A DNA stretch of 64,000 nucleotides from Marchantia polymorpha subsp. ruderalis. Its lineage: Eukaryota; Streptophyta; Marchantiopsida; Marchantiales; Marchantiaceae. Below, piece after piece: positions 1 to 13,300 of this stretch. Below the pieces are notes generated by a model. It worked only from the letters and a program-made list of their open reading frames with translations, did no database searches and was not told the DNA's origin. The translations under genes were made by a program, and so were the position numbers. How positions within the stretch are numbered: position 1 is the stretch's first letter; each line of letters opens with the position of its first letter. The stretch lies in contig AP031352.1 in the NCBI GenBank assembly GCA_037833965.1, forward strand, positions 600,501 to 664,500, written 5' to 3'.

Positions 1-1407
1 CAAGGGATCAAGTCATTCGCAGAAGTTCTGAAGAAGAAAAGGATAGAAGGATAAAAATTGAACTCCACAGGACGAAGAGACGGCCGGAGGTGAGACAACC
101 ATTTGTTCTATCCTATCCACACGTCAATTCATATGAACAGAAGAAAATTCAACGGGTTACTGTCAACAAGACAATGTCGGCCAACGTTTCCCAGCTCCGT
201 TCAGATGTGTTCAGAAGTCTGAATTCTACACAGTCAACAATCTCCAAATGCAAACCATAAAAGCGAGAATTAAGTGGCAGGAACACCATGGCCTGCAGTT
301 AATGAGACCTTCCGAATACAAGTTTAACATTCTGATTTTAATAAACAGAGTCAATCCCGGCAAATCGTAGCCTAGACGAAGACTGGCCGTTTGTTAAGAA
401 ATGGACACAACCGGAATTTATAAGTATGTGGCGTAGTACAGTTCCGAGTAATGAGCGATAGGCTAGAAACTTGTATACATCCTCTCCTCCTCATGCTGTC
501 TGGCAAATCGTCAAATTCTTTTGCAAATTACGTACACCTCAACATAACTCAATCCATTAGCACGCCGCGGGAATAAAATTGAAGAAGGAAGATTCCTCAA
601 CATAATCAAAACTCCCTGCCAGACAACGCTTCAGGTTCTTAACAAAAAAATTCGTGACTCAGCCAGCATTGACATTCCAACGACGTACAAGCTCCTCGCA
701 CTCTATTTCAATGTGCAGCTGTGAGAATATTGCACACACAAGAACCATGCCGCATCAGATTCGTGCTCATCCACAATCAAAAACCATCTCAGTACACAGA
801 CAGACATTTATAATAGAAGTGTGGTTAGCACCGCAGACTTGAATCATCGCGACCTCAATTTTTGGTATTTCAGTTTAAAACAGAGGACAGAAGTAGGGAA
901 GCAGATGGAAACATATATTAGAAATATATACAAACACCCGCAAATCCTTCCACCACATTGCTTAGGTTGGTACAACACGGTCCAAAGAAAAACCGTACAT
1001 CTAGCTCACTGAAGGATAGAACAAGCAGAGGCTTGTTTAGTGTGAAGTTTGTGATCAAGCTCAAACGGCTGCTGAAATGTGAAAACTACGTACTTCCAAT
1101 CCTTTGAAATCTCAGTCTCCCTTCGTCTGCTGTGAATGAAAGAAATTGAGGCAAAAGCTTTCATCAAGCGTTGCAAGAATGAAATATTTGAGAGAACTCC
1201 AAAACTCATTGACAAACTACGGCCTAACAAATCCCGGTATTGGTTGTAGGGAACACAAGCCTGGCCGCATGACACTAACAAAATGCGTTAGGAGGTCGTT
1301 TAAAAGGGCCAGCTGATGTGACGACCAACAAATTAATTTTCAGGTCAATCTATAGTGAAAAATAGTGAAATGTCACAATTGTTGAAGGCAAGAGCTGGGG
1401 GGGAAGA
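1..1407. other. Non-coding DNA downstream of the XXT gene
   Basis: No open frame here gives a recognisable protein. The part next to 1408 should hold the 3' untranslated region of the minus-strand xylosyltransferase gene. I see no tRNA, repeat array or transposon termini. Confidence 0.5.
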
Positions 1408-2712
1408 TCAGAGAACGTCCAATGGTCGGTCGGTATCGTTCCTGGTGCGCGTCACCTTGGATGTACTCAGAGCCACGTGCTGCAATCCATACCTCTCCAG
1501 TACTTGGTTGTCAGCAAAGTTGAACGCCCTCTCCATCTCCTTGAAACATCTAGAGTTCGAATACTCGCCGGCGTTTCCTTTACAAGGCTTGCACCCGACG
1601 AAATGAGTGACAAACGGCCACCGATCATCTCCCAAACCCGGGTGGTACTTCTCCATCATCAGCTCGTATTTGTCCACCAGAATGACCCAGTACCCGTGCA
1701 GATAGTACGTGTTCTCCAAAAAGACCTTAGAAGCCAGCTCATCCTTCTTTGAGGCGAGCAAATATATTAACGCGGACTGGTCATCAGCTTCGAAAACCGG
1801 CCTGCCTGCGAGAGCTGCGGTGAGAACCTTCCCAGCTTCTTGTCGGATGCTTCTGGGACCGAAAGGAGCCCACATGTCCAGCAGATCCAAAGACCACTGA
1901 TTGTTGCGTATAAGGAAACTACCGGTATTGAGCCCGATCCAGTTCCTTTTCTTGTACACTAGATCATCCCAACCGTGGAGGACAAGATTGTGATCTCTGT
2001 ACTTGCCGATGGGAAGCTCGAACAGCATATCCGTAAACATTGCGTCACTGTCCATCCACCACAGCCATTCCACCTCCGGATGAGACAGCATCAACTTCCG
2101 AAGAAGTGGAAGCTTCGCCCAGAAGCCAGACATTTCTGCGTCCATGTGAGCCATATTGTACATGATCTTTATACCGTGTAACCGGCAGTAATCAATTTTG
2201 TTCTTCACAGCCTTGAGAAGATAGTGATCTCCAACCGGATTCTCACATGCGGTAGGCTGCGAGCCTGTGACAAGCATTATTCGAGGCTTTCCGTCTGGAG
2301 GAGTCCTCATGGAGGGATTCTGATCAAACCACGCAGCTCGCTGCTCGTCCCAATCGACGATGCTGGGACCCAAACTGTACTCGCCTTTGGGAAACTCCTT
2401 AGAAAAATCTCTCAGCGGCTCCAAACCTTCTTCTTTTTCATGAAGAACTCGCTTCTGCTGCTCGTGCCTGTAGGCGAAATACTCGCGGACTCCACTATCG
2501 GGAGACGACCAGCCTTCACCAAACTTTCCGATTCCAACACTACCCCTGAGCACCACTATGGTGACGAAACCGCAAAGCATCGTCATTTTCGCGCTGTGAA
2601 AAGCTTTCGACGAATTGCGCCCCCTGAAGGCAGCCAACGCGGTTTTGGGATGCGAAAGATTCAGCAGCCCCAAAGCTGCAGATTTCAAAACTTCTCTCAT
2701 ACTTTCCCTCAT
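1408..2712 (-). CDS. Xyloglucan 6-xylosyltransferase-like GT34 glycosyltransferase
   Basis: A single-exon type II Golgi protein of about 434 residues. The chosen ATG is at 2712; an upstream GTG-led extension to 2793 is open but has no ATG. A hydrophobic signal anchor lies near residues 43-59 (CGFVTIVVLRG), followed by a short stem. The luminal GT34 domain has the DSD metal-binding triad at about residues 221-223, within WLWWMDSDAMFTDM. It also has VTGSQPTACENPVGDH near 148 and EADDQSALIYL near 308. The layout and wording match Arabidopsis XXT1/XXT2, which transfer xylose from UDP-xylose to the beta-1,4-glucan backbone of xyloglucan; family length is about 460. GT34 also contains galactomannan galactosyltransferases, but the close similarity favours XXT. 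All key motifs are intact. Another ATG at 2700 could also be the start. Confidence 0.93.
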   Translation of the reverse strand: MRESMREVLKSAALGLLNLSHPKTALAAFRGRNSSKAFHSAKMTMLCGFVTIVVLRGSVGIGKFGEGWSSPDSGVREYFAYRHEQQKRVLHEKEEGLEPLRDFSKEFPKGEYSLGPSIVDWDEQRAAWFDQNPSMRTPPDGKPRIMLVTGSQPTACENPVGDHYLLKAVKNKIDYCRLHGIKIMYNMAHMDAEMSGFWAKLPLLRKLMLSHPEVEWLWWMDSDAMFTDMLFELPIGKYRDHNLVLHGWDDLVYKKRNWIGLNTGSFLIRNNQWSLDLLDMWAPFGPRSIRQEAGKVLTAALAGRPVFEADDQSALIYLLASKKDELASKVFLENTYYLHGYWVILVDKYELMMEKYHPGLGDDRWPFVTHFVGCKPCKGNAGEYSNSRCFKEMERAFNFADNQVLERYGLQHVALSTSKVTRTRNDTDRPLDVL

Positions 2713-5700
2713 TTCGGCGCACTCCTCAGAGCTCCCAAACCCGCCCTCTGTGTAAGTTCCAACTCCTGCAACAGACCGCTCCCGCTTGATCACAAGAAAA
2801 TTACAAGCAGGCTCCGCACCACTTCAACTTTCAGACCATGAGCTCTCGACGTCTACCCGTGGCACTTGAATCGCTTCCTCCAAAACTGGGACTCTTCAGA
2901 AGGATTCAGAATCCTCCAATGTACACTCACTGCACGTTCTCGACCGTCCCATCACAACAGCTGATCCTGGATTCCCTTCTGGACAGAGTGGCTTCTAAAG
3001 CTCTCTGGTTCTTCAGCTCCCAACTAGAGTGAACTCGTTCCCATGGCCAAAACAACACAACCTCTTGCAGCTCGCGTCAGTGTCAGCTCAGCTCTCCAGC
3101 TCACTCTATCATGGACCATACCGTTTAAGTTTCACATGTGATAATACTCGCGTCCCTTTCTCAGCAACAGTGGGAGTATTAGCGCGGACAAACTTTCGAA
3201 ACACGTAACAAATCAAGCTGATGAGAAACCCGATCAAGACGGGTAGAGAGCGACAGTTCAGATGTCGAGCTCACAGCTTCGGCTCATGGGTTCCATCAAG
3301 CTGTGGTTGGCGGGAGCAAGCGGGTACCGACCTCCCTCGTTCCAGCTCGTCCGATCCAGTTTTGGAGAATTTCTTACAGGCAAAGCACTCGACTTGGCCC
3401 AGCAGCAGATGATGAAACCACTTTCGCTCCGAGCCAGCAGCTTTGGCCTCCTGCTGAATTGTTCGGAATCCAGGAATCCTCAAACCACACTACCAACGAC
3501 CAGACGTCTCCCCGCCACTGCCAGTGCTGCAACGTCTGCCAGTGAATGAATGTCCCTGCACTCTTTAGCTAACAATCTGGTGCAATCAATTAATGACCAC
3601 CACATCACGGAGCAGTGAAACGAGCAGAGTCAGCAGACAGCAGTGATTGAGCGAAGGACTTCGTACAGACAGACACAGACAGGATGTAAGACAGTGAAAG
3701 CCTGCATGACTTTGGTCCAATTCAGCTACTCACACAGCTACGTCTGAATCTCTGCAACCGTACCTGTCTGAATCGGCACTTGAAGCATTACGCTTCTCAG
3801 TGAAAGTACTGGCCGGGGAAAAGCCTGGTGCACTCCGCCAGCCAGACCGAAAAGAATCGATTCCTTTTCTGCTCCTCTGAGTCCACGATTCTCCCCTCAC
3901 CGGGTACCTCCACTCCCTGGCTTGAGATCCGACGTTCAGAGCGCTGCGCACTCCAAACTTCCTAGTCCACCTTCAGCGCCTTCGCCAATTCATACTCCCG
4001 GCTTACCGAAGCTCTCTATTCTTCCGGCGGCGTGATCCAACTGGGAAGGCCAAACAGGACAGCTGGTACGGTGGGCCCTCCGTCCTGGAACCAATCATAA
4101 TTTCCAGCTAGGTCGGTTCAGCCACCTCACAGACGTTGCCGAGCAGGATGCTGGGTTCGATTGGCTCCCAATGGGAAGACTCCAAGTTGGCGACGACGTC
4201 AAAGTAGTAGTGCATGGAGCCGAGTCCCAGAACAGCGCAGCGGACATTCAGCCCCGTTGGTTGCTCCGTATGATTAGCTTTAGGCTCATGTCCCTGAAAG
4301 TCGACCGGACTTGGGCTTTTGTTAGTACCACTAACGACGTCCTGAAACTATGCCGCTCTACCTGGATTAGCTTGTGTTCTCCCAGAGCGATCTGAAATTA
4401 CAAGAACATTCATGACCAACATTAGGCACACCTTTCGTGATAATGGAGGGAGGCCCAAATTTAGTGCCTGTTGAACATCGAAATAACTTGCGCCATAGAA
4501 AAATATTAAACTGATACGGAGAGGAACATGAGCATAAATGCGCGGAAGAGCCTCGACCGATTCCAATGTCCAGAGGAAGTTCAAATAAAGAATCTCATGT
4601 TTTATCCATGTCAACAACAACAGTAACAGCAACAACAAATCAAGTTGAAAGATGTACAGTCAAAGAAAGATGAACTAAAACAAAAGAAGGGCTTGGCATT
4701 TACAGAGCTCTATGACTTCATAATTCTCAACAATGTTCATAACTCGTGGGATTCAGAGTGCCTGGCGCATGACTTCGACTCAAGCACTGCTGTATTTATG
4801 TTCCAGTGGTTTGTGAGATAAAGTTGGTAAGGATGTCATTTGCGCTTGTAAAGCTCCCATGCAGTCACCATCGTGTGAAGGTGAGTTGGTCCCGTTCAGC
4901 TCAATATGAGCTTGCAAACGATATTATCCGTTCCAAGAACCCCCTCCCAAATCTGCATGCATGTAGCTCTGAAGTTCGCAGCCTCTGCTTCACGAACGAA
5001 ATTTGAGAAAGAGCACACGGAGACAGGTTTGGGTTTCTGAGAATGGAAGTTCACTCGCACCACCGGTGGCCGACTTTTGGGAACAAAAGCCCCACCTGAA
5101 GTGCTCCTTTTGAGGGTCTAGAGCGTTGACAAGAATACAGTAGTTTCTTCACCATGCGGTTCATAGAGATCTGGAGACTGGATCGAGAGAGTGCGGAGGT
5201 AAAGACAAAACTACGGCTGCATCTGGATTAAAAGCTTAGAAAAAAGTCGACACCCGAACAGTGTGCAAAAGTTGATTTGTGAACTCCACATCAAGAGTTT
5301 CCGACACGAACTAAAGAACAGTAAAAGTATCTTTTTTAAAGCATGGAACTGTTCATGTTCTTCGAAAGAGGTAAACGCCACAGTTGGAAAAATACTGTCA
5401 ATGTATACATAGATTATTATATATTTTGTTTGCATCAGTACCAGGCCGTAATCCTCATGACTTTGAACTCGTCATCGAAGCGAACAATTTCATAAGCACT
5501 TATATCAGGCTTGCCCATGTTACTTCTCAATTCGAGCGATAACATGGAAACAGTCTACTGCAACTCGTTATTCTAGGCGTATTTTTTCCTCTGAATGTAA
5601 ATGTCAAAAAGGACAATCTTGTTTAAAAAATTCAACCTCAAAAAACAATTTTGTAACTAAGGCATCCTTGGAAAGGGTGTTCACTCCTCTTGGATCCCGT

Positions 5701-5814
5701 AAAAGAACGCTCTCGATAACAAGACGCGCATCGTGATTCGCGATCTTGCCAGCAGTCGCTAGCTTATCTCACCTCCGGAGTAAGGAATCCAGGCAGTTTC
5801 CTAATGGCTTCTCA

Positions 5815-5832
5815 GACGACGACGACGACGAC
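5815..5832. repeat. (GAC)6 microsatellite
   Basis: Six uninterrupted GAC triplets. They lie in a short open frame with no recognisable product, so no coding role is claimed. Confidence 0.8.
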
Positions 5833-6764
5833 AACTACAATCGCCACCCGTCCATGAAAACCGTGATGTTCCTAAGTAGACCTGGTAACCTAGTAAGTGA
5901 AAGGAAAAAAGGTCCATTTGCCCGCCAAGCCAACCTTAGCTCTACCTTCCTACGCCCAATAGCAATTGTGTGCCATCTTCTATCTATAACACTACATCTG
6001 GGCCTCTCAAAAGCCCCCAAATACTCTAGCCTTTACCGCCGTCCCTTCATTCTACCGAGTTGGCTACCTCCAATCCGAGTCTCACTTTATCGGAGTCATC
6101 GAAAGATCAGCGAAAGTTTCTTTGCCACCTTCTTATAACAAAGCTCGCCAAGCTCGTATGCGGACAAAACTTATCGCTTCGCCAAGCAAAGTCGAAGTCA
6201 GTTTCTGCCTTCCGGTTCTTTCGATTATTTCTTTCGGGGGTCAGATGACCGTCGGCCCGCGCGCTGATGTCATGTCTGGCGCACTCTGACCACCAACGGG
6301 GTAGTTCGGGGAACCTGTTCGGGTGATCCGGTCTGTTATACACCGGTAGCCAATAACAGTCAGACGAAGCGGGCAAGTATGTGACCGGCAGGAAATCCGC
6401 TTGGACTAACGAGTGTCGCTGTGTTGTTCAATCGAATGAGGTCCAACTGCCCACTATTTTGGTGAGATACAGGCCACTCTTTAGGTGCGTGGATCATCTT
6501 TGACAGAAGATCGTCCACGTTATTATTTTAGCGAACTTCCGCAAAAATATTTCTCGCGACTAAAATTGGACCCACATACAAGATGTACTCCTTTCGGGCT
6601 ATCGTGGTAGTCTTCTTCCGGTTACATGGACAAACACCGGATTGTCCGGTCTAGACTTTGTGGTGCATTTCCTCTTTATGAGTTCAGTTCACCGTCTGTA
6701 GAAGGTCATCATCTCAATTAATTTGTTGGCGAGCTCACTGGATCTGTCTACATTGGAGAGGGAG

Positions 6765-6789
6765 GGAGAGAGAGAGAGAGAGAGAGAGA
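6765..6789. repeat. (GA)n microsatellite
   Basis: An uninterrupted GA dinucleotide run of about 25 bases, preceded by imperfect GGGA repeats. Confidence 0.85.
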
Positions 6790-8557
6790 AATCTAGCTCG
6801 AGGTCTGGATTCGTAAGCGGTCCCTATCGGGAAAAAAGATGCATGGAGTTGAAATCTAAGCTTCCCCTGGACAAAACAATCGGGTCCTACGCCGAGGATG
6901 GCCTACATCGTAAGTACAACGAGGTCGACGCAGTCGCCAAACTTCTCAAAGGAAGTCTGGACCTAACTGTAGCTTTGTTGTCGAACCGCGTACGTACTGA
7001 GGAGACCATACCAGGGTCGGTCCCACGGTTTATCACTCTAGACCTCGACTCTTTTCGCTTCTGAGCACCAACACCGTCACCGTGATGCATTAGTTGGGCA
7101 CCAGTTCCCGCTTCCCTTCGTAAAAGGTGTGTGCTCTTTTTCTCTTTCATGTGTGGGTGCTGTGCCACCTGGTCAAACGGATATGTGGCGTCTGTTGTTC
7201 GCTTACGATTGAAACATTTGTGACATAAAAGTGCACGGTTGTAAGGTCGTGGTCTGAAGACTTCTTCCAAACACCGAGAATAGAAGGACATTATTAAGAT
7301 GCATCCTTCCACATGAAATGAAAGGTGAAACGTGATCCGAATATGGAGAAGCACGTCTTTCCTTTAGATTCATTCAACACTTCGATCAAAGAAGAGGCAA
7401 GACTTTAGTGATATAGATTCCTTACGATATCTCGAGTGGCACTGGTGGGCAATAACTAATCTCTATCCTCCTGTTTTTGCATTAACGAGCCACCAGTTTT
7501 AGAGGAGTGTGCATCATATCTCTCTACTTTAATTGATAATCTCCGTCTACCTGAAATTATCTCATTCCAGAGAACATGGACATTAACAACACGGTGGACT
7601 TCACGTTTTCTCCATTCGTGAGGGACTTCTTTTTATTATCAAAAAGACTTTCTTCCCACTGTTTCATACAGAACGGTAGTTAGAGGATCTTGACGAAAGT
7701 TTGTAAGTTTTTTGGTTCACGAAGTCTGTTCCGTAACCTTCCAAAAATATTTGAAGATTCCATCACCATATGTGTCGATATCAAGACAAATCTTATTGTT
7801 GACAAAGTGTTCTTCTAGAGAAACTGCACAACAATTTTAAGACAGCTTAGTCAAAGTCCAACAATGCATAAGATCTTGAGCACAATGCTTCAGGTTGTTT
7901 ATAGCATCAAGTGGTGTAGGCGACATGTATGAATCTCTTGCGTAGAGTTGAAAACAATAAAACTCTCGGTATGTGGACTTCTTCACCGATTCAGGTAATA
8001 CATGTGAGAGGACCACTGTGGATAAAATGCATAGTCTCTTCCAAAAAACAAAACCAGGGGACCATACTGTAGAGATGCAATCAGTATTCCAAAAGATACC
8101 AAATTCAAATGTACCCTGACACTGCCAGAGATCTTTAGGGGATCTATCTCCACGTGTTGTGTAGTCGAGCTCGATGCGATGACGTTCCACGGCACGTAAC
8201 TTTTCGCGTCCCAGTTCGGAGTCCATTTGGCGAAGATGCAAAACATAGCAGTACAGATTGAACATATCCCGTTCAAATTGGCAGGAGACGGTTTCACCTG
8301 ATCCCCGAGGGTTTCTATTTTAGTACAGACTTAGCTTCTGCGGCATATCCCAGCCACTCTATTCACCATAAATTTCGGTGTGTCTAAATCGGCGTTGTTA
8401 CCACCTCAACTTCCTTTTCCGTTTCCGTAATTTCCCGTCTACATACAGCGAGAATGCTACTGTCCTACCAAAACCTCTCAACAACATGCAAGAGATCATA
8501 AAAGCTGCCGAGTGTCTGGCGCCGTATTCCGTACTCGGAACGCGTCTCGCACCTGAG

Positions 8558-8691
8558 CCCTCGTAATTTCAACGCTTATTGGACGAGTGACTGTGACCTC
8601 GAGCTTTCTCTATAGGGCGGTGAACCCTCGTAATTTCAACGCTTATTGGACGAGTGACTGTGACCTCGAGCTTTCTCTATAGGGCGGTGAG
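8558..8691. repeat. 67-bp tandem duplication, two copies
   Basis: Copy 1 spans 8558-8624 and copy 2 spans 8625-8691. The first 66 bases are identical; only the last base differs (A versus G). No gene is recognised around it. The identity points to a recent duplication or an assembly effect. Confidence 0.95.
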
Positions 8692-10300
8692 AATGGCGGT
8701 CATGCAAAATCCCTCAGATATTCAAGCCATGGAATTCCCGTTCAACCGTCATCGTGCCCAGATCCAGCATTCAGGACGTGCGGTGCCTGGTGTGTGCTTG
8801 CTCTGGTGCCTCCTTCCAATTTCATCCCTCACCGCTTTTGTTTTCTGCAGGAGATTCTATCATTGAGGTTCTTCGGTCACGCATTGAACTTGGTTGTGCA
8901 TGCGGTGGGGCTGGATCTACTTGTTGACCCGTCGAGCATCTTTCCATGCTGGAACATGTGGATAAGTGAATTTGATGCCTTTCTTCCTTCACAAAATGGT
9001 TTTGGGGTCTTGGATGCACAACTCAAGATCACCAGTCGTCTAGATCAAATATGGGAGGCTATTCGGATCAATAAAGAACGGTATACGTCATGGATTAGGA
9101 CGATGAAAAATATCCTATGACTTGACAACGGGAGACGAAGTCCATAGCACGACCCTGACTGGCTAGGAGAACTAATCAGTAATGTAGATAAAAGCTCCGT
9201 AAATGAATTACTGTATAGCCAAAGCATTTAGCATCTACGTTCAGAAAGTATCTGTTCTCACATCAATATACATCCTCTCTTCCCTATCCCTGCATGCTCG
9301 CACACAGGAGTTTGTATGAGGTGTTTTAGATTTGCAGAAAATCTACAGCCCCATAACACCGACCCATCACCAAACACTACACAAATTTTACATCATAGCG
9401 GTACGAGTACAGAAAACTACGTCCTCTAATGTCTACTGGATATTTTACCCGCGTTGAGGTCTAAGACCAAGCAAAAAGATGGAGGGTCAATGTTTGTATT
9501 TCTTGTTATGGAATGGTGTTGACACCAAAACATCACCAAAAGACGATCAACTGAAGGAGAGTCGGAAGGGACGCTAAGTTGTAACGTCAGCAAGCATCTA
9601 TATGGAATATTTTCCTATCTCACATATTTCACGTGGTTTTCCTATTGGTCATTGTTATCCTATTGGGTCTACCTCTGCACTGTCATACTATTGGGTCTAG
9701 CCGCTGGTTACCTTGCCGGATCTTCTTATCTTTTTACTACTTGCTTGGCCTCTTTTCACCTTGAATCTTGAAGCAATCAGTTTTCGAGTCACTGATGAAT
9801 CCGTACAGTGTGAAGTAACAATTACGGAGACCGTGCCAAGTTTGCTCTTGATGTGAGGTGAGTGTTATAATACCTCGAATTATAGATTCACCATTTTCTC
9901 TTAGAAAATTAATATTTATTTTTTTTAAATAACTTGAATTAAAACTTGTGCTCTTAGCAAAACAAAAGCTCTCCAACCGATAAGAACGAACAATATCTTC
10001 CCTTGGGTATATCTCTTTGCGCGTGAGACTGATTTAGACAAATTATTCGAGCGAAAATGTTCATCCATGGCCGTTGTAACGAAACTTCTGTCTCTCGCGG
10101 CAAGAATTGATTCTAGAATGAATTCTCCGGGCACTTTAGGCCTCCTCTGCTTCCAGTGACTGGCATAAGTGTATGAACCATCTCGCGAAGTTCTCATATC
10201 CTCCAATGTTGAAGGCATTAAGTTCACGAAATAACCAATAAGACACCACTTGTCACTTCAACATGTTCAAGGTATGGACTCAATCACAACTGATTTACGT
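8692..10300. other. Non-coding DNA, nothing recognised
   Basis: Mixed-composition DNA with several open frames of about 60-110 codons on both strands. None has a recognisable domain, and none shows convincing splice-supported continuity. Confidence 0.4.
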
Positions 10301-13300
10301 AGAATTTTTACTCATTTCCTTTCAAAATAGACAATAACGGAGAGGTTAAATTATGAATTTCAAACATAAATAACGAATTCTGTAAAGCGTCTGTTAATTA
10401 AGTAATCAAGTTATCAGATATTAAACATGACAAGCATACCTTGATTGATATAACTAAAAACAACTTTTGATCAAGTTCTGTATATTGATCACTATGCGAT
10501 GTTAAAATTGATCTTTTATCAAATATTATCAAATCAAAAAATGATGTATCATTATACAAACAGAAAACTTACCTTATTGAACATTCAAAATTCAAAATTA
10601 GATGTTTGACAACACTGAATATCATATTGATTCAAAGAAGAAATGGAATAAAACTTACATTCTATTGTGAATTGAAAAAAAAATTTGAAATATATTTCAC
10701 ATGCTGAATTATTTGATTTAATATTCATATAATAAATTAAATTTCAAACAAATTCATTTGTATGCAACACTATTTAGTTTGAAAAAAATTCTGAAAATTA
10801 CTGATATACAAATATAAAACCAAAATAACAATATTAAGGCATTAAAATTTAATATTCAATCAACATTTTCATTTTCTTTTTAAATTTGTTTGTTATTATA
10901 TATGATTCACATAAGATATGACTGTAATAATAATCAAAGAATAACAACTAAAAGTATAAATATTTAATGAATGAAGAAATGATTCATTGGTAAAACTTTC
11001 TAAATTTAATATATACACATTTAAAATGATTTTTCATAAAAATTGAATACAATTATACAAGAATGAATGCACATGCATATTTGAGCCATCCAATTTATGA
11101 TATGATGAAAATTTTGAATTTAATTGAAAAAAAGTTAATAATCATGATTAGATTATGTTGAATAATATATATGAATTTATGCTTTACAACTAACTTTTCA
11201 TAATGAAAAAATGTCATGATCATAAACATTTTTTGATGAAAATTGTTCATTTTTATATAAAGATTTTTACCTTATTTTGAATTATATATTTGATGATTAT
11301 TTATAAATAAATAAATAGTGTGTGATAGAGTCTTAATTTTTTGAAATATTTTTGTTTCTAGATGGTGTAGCAGTCATGTTACTTTAATGTTCAATATTTG
11401 ACATGGATGTATACAATGTGAAATAATATTTGTGTTATTTTTATGTTAGTAATTTTTTGGAATAAAAAAATTGTCTGTAGATGTTTTTATTACGTGTTTT
11501 TTGATAATCCAATTTTATATAATATAAATATAAAATTAATAATGTTATGTATGTTAAATTTACATTGATACGCATCAGTATCAATACTATAATCATTGAC
11601 TTGGTACATATGAAAGTTAATAGCACTTTGAATGATAAGATAACATGTATAAGTTGATTTATAAAAATAATGCAGGAAAAAAAACGTATATTCATTTTAA
11701 AATAAGACAAAGTGTGATTAAAATAGGAAATTATAACAAAAAATATATTTTTTTAAAATATTTATTTTAATTTAAAATATTAAAATATCTAATCTATATT
11801 TATTATAAATTAATATTTCATTTTTTCTGACTAATTTGAAATAAAGTTTGCAAATTTCAAACTTGAATACAAAATGTGTGAAAGATGATATATAACAATA
11901 CTAAAACAAAATATTTTTTAAAAAGGTAAAATATCAACTAGATCAATTTTGATGCATGATAATTTTTATTAAAAATATGACATTTTAGAATTTATAAATT
12001 TAAACCTGATTTCTAAATAAAAAAATTAAACATCACTATTAAGAGATCTTACTAATAAGAGAAAAGTGTACATCCTACATCGTTGTTTGGTTGAAAATTG
12101 TATTCATTTGCTATTATGTATTGTTCAAATCAGACAATGTTTGGCAATATTATTATGTTCAAATACAAATACATGCACACATGCATGTTGATGCAAAGAA
12201 GATTATGCTATTGGAGTTAAATACTAAGTTGACAATTTTCAACTTTATGAGTCAACTTGGAGCCATTGATGAGCAGGCAGCATACAATTTTTTAATCCGC
12301 GTAGAACCATTTCAAAAATTTGGACCGAGAAAAATCATCAATGAATTAGATTAGAATTCAATCAAAATGATACTATAATTTATTATTACATTATCAAAAT
12401 TTTCAATGATCTAGAAGGAGAAAGAAATTATCAAGCATATCAATTTAGAATTAAATCAAAATGGAATTAAAAATTTGAATGCACTTATTTACAAACATGA
12501 TATTTTAATATCTCTTGCAAAGTGCCAATAATTCATGTGACAATGATTAGAAAGTTGATCAAATCAGCATTCAAAGTTATATATGATCTTTAATCGTTGA
12601 TTGATAGAAAAAATAAAATTTGAAAAAATTAGATTTATGAAACAATCAATTATAGGAGTTGTATTGAAGTATTATAATGTAGCCTAAAAAGAATAATTTG
12701 GATTGAAATAGAAGTGCAAATAAATATATGAAACATTTATTTTTCTCATAATTCCTTATTGCGATCATGATAGGATTTGTTAATTCAAAATTACATTTGG
12801 AATTGATACAATTAAATATAACTTGTCAATACAGTATTGACATTAGTGATGTAATATTATTATTGTACACATCAACTAGTTAAAAAAAATGAATCTAAAA
12901 TTTGATGTACCCAATAGAATAATGTCATTCATGCAAGGTAATATTATTGAAAAGTTATACAAAGTCATATTCCCAATAGTGACACATATTGATGTTAGAT
13001 TTTCACGTCACTTTTGGAAGATGTCACAAGTAGATTGGGTAGCATATAGTGAATCATATAAAAGCATTTTCATTGCATGTTTAGCGGATTGGTTAGATAT
13101 TCATCGATATTCTTGACGACTTGTCAACAATAACGTAAACTCATATCGTCAAGGTAAAGTAGAGTTATAAATTGTGTAAAGTGAGCAAGCAAAGATGAAA
13201 TTTCCAAGGTAAAACATAGTTATAAATGATGACAAGTGACTATTCAGATATGAGGAAATTTGTAGAATGATTTATATCTTTTCTTGCATATAAAATGGTT

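Larger units (their letters stand above)
2713..8557. other. Intergenic region upstream of XXT
   Basis: The first 1-1.5 kb (to about 4.2 kb) is presumably the 5' UTR and promoter of the minus-strand XXT gene; it is rich in CT/GA tracts, but I could not place a TATA box. The rest holds only short unrelated open frames, a (GAC)n tract and a GA tract. I recognise no protein or RNA gene. Confidence 0.45.

Noticed and set aside
2224..2841. 205-codon plus-strand open frame opposite the XXT gene
   Set aside because: Antisense to a conserved glycosyltransferase; the product has no recognisable domain.
12091..13116. Two plus-strand open frames (12091-12354 and 12889-13116) as possible exons of one gene
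   Set aside because: No recognisable domain, no clear splice links, and the composition is that of the surrounding AT-rich DNA.
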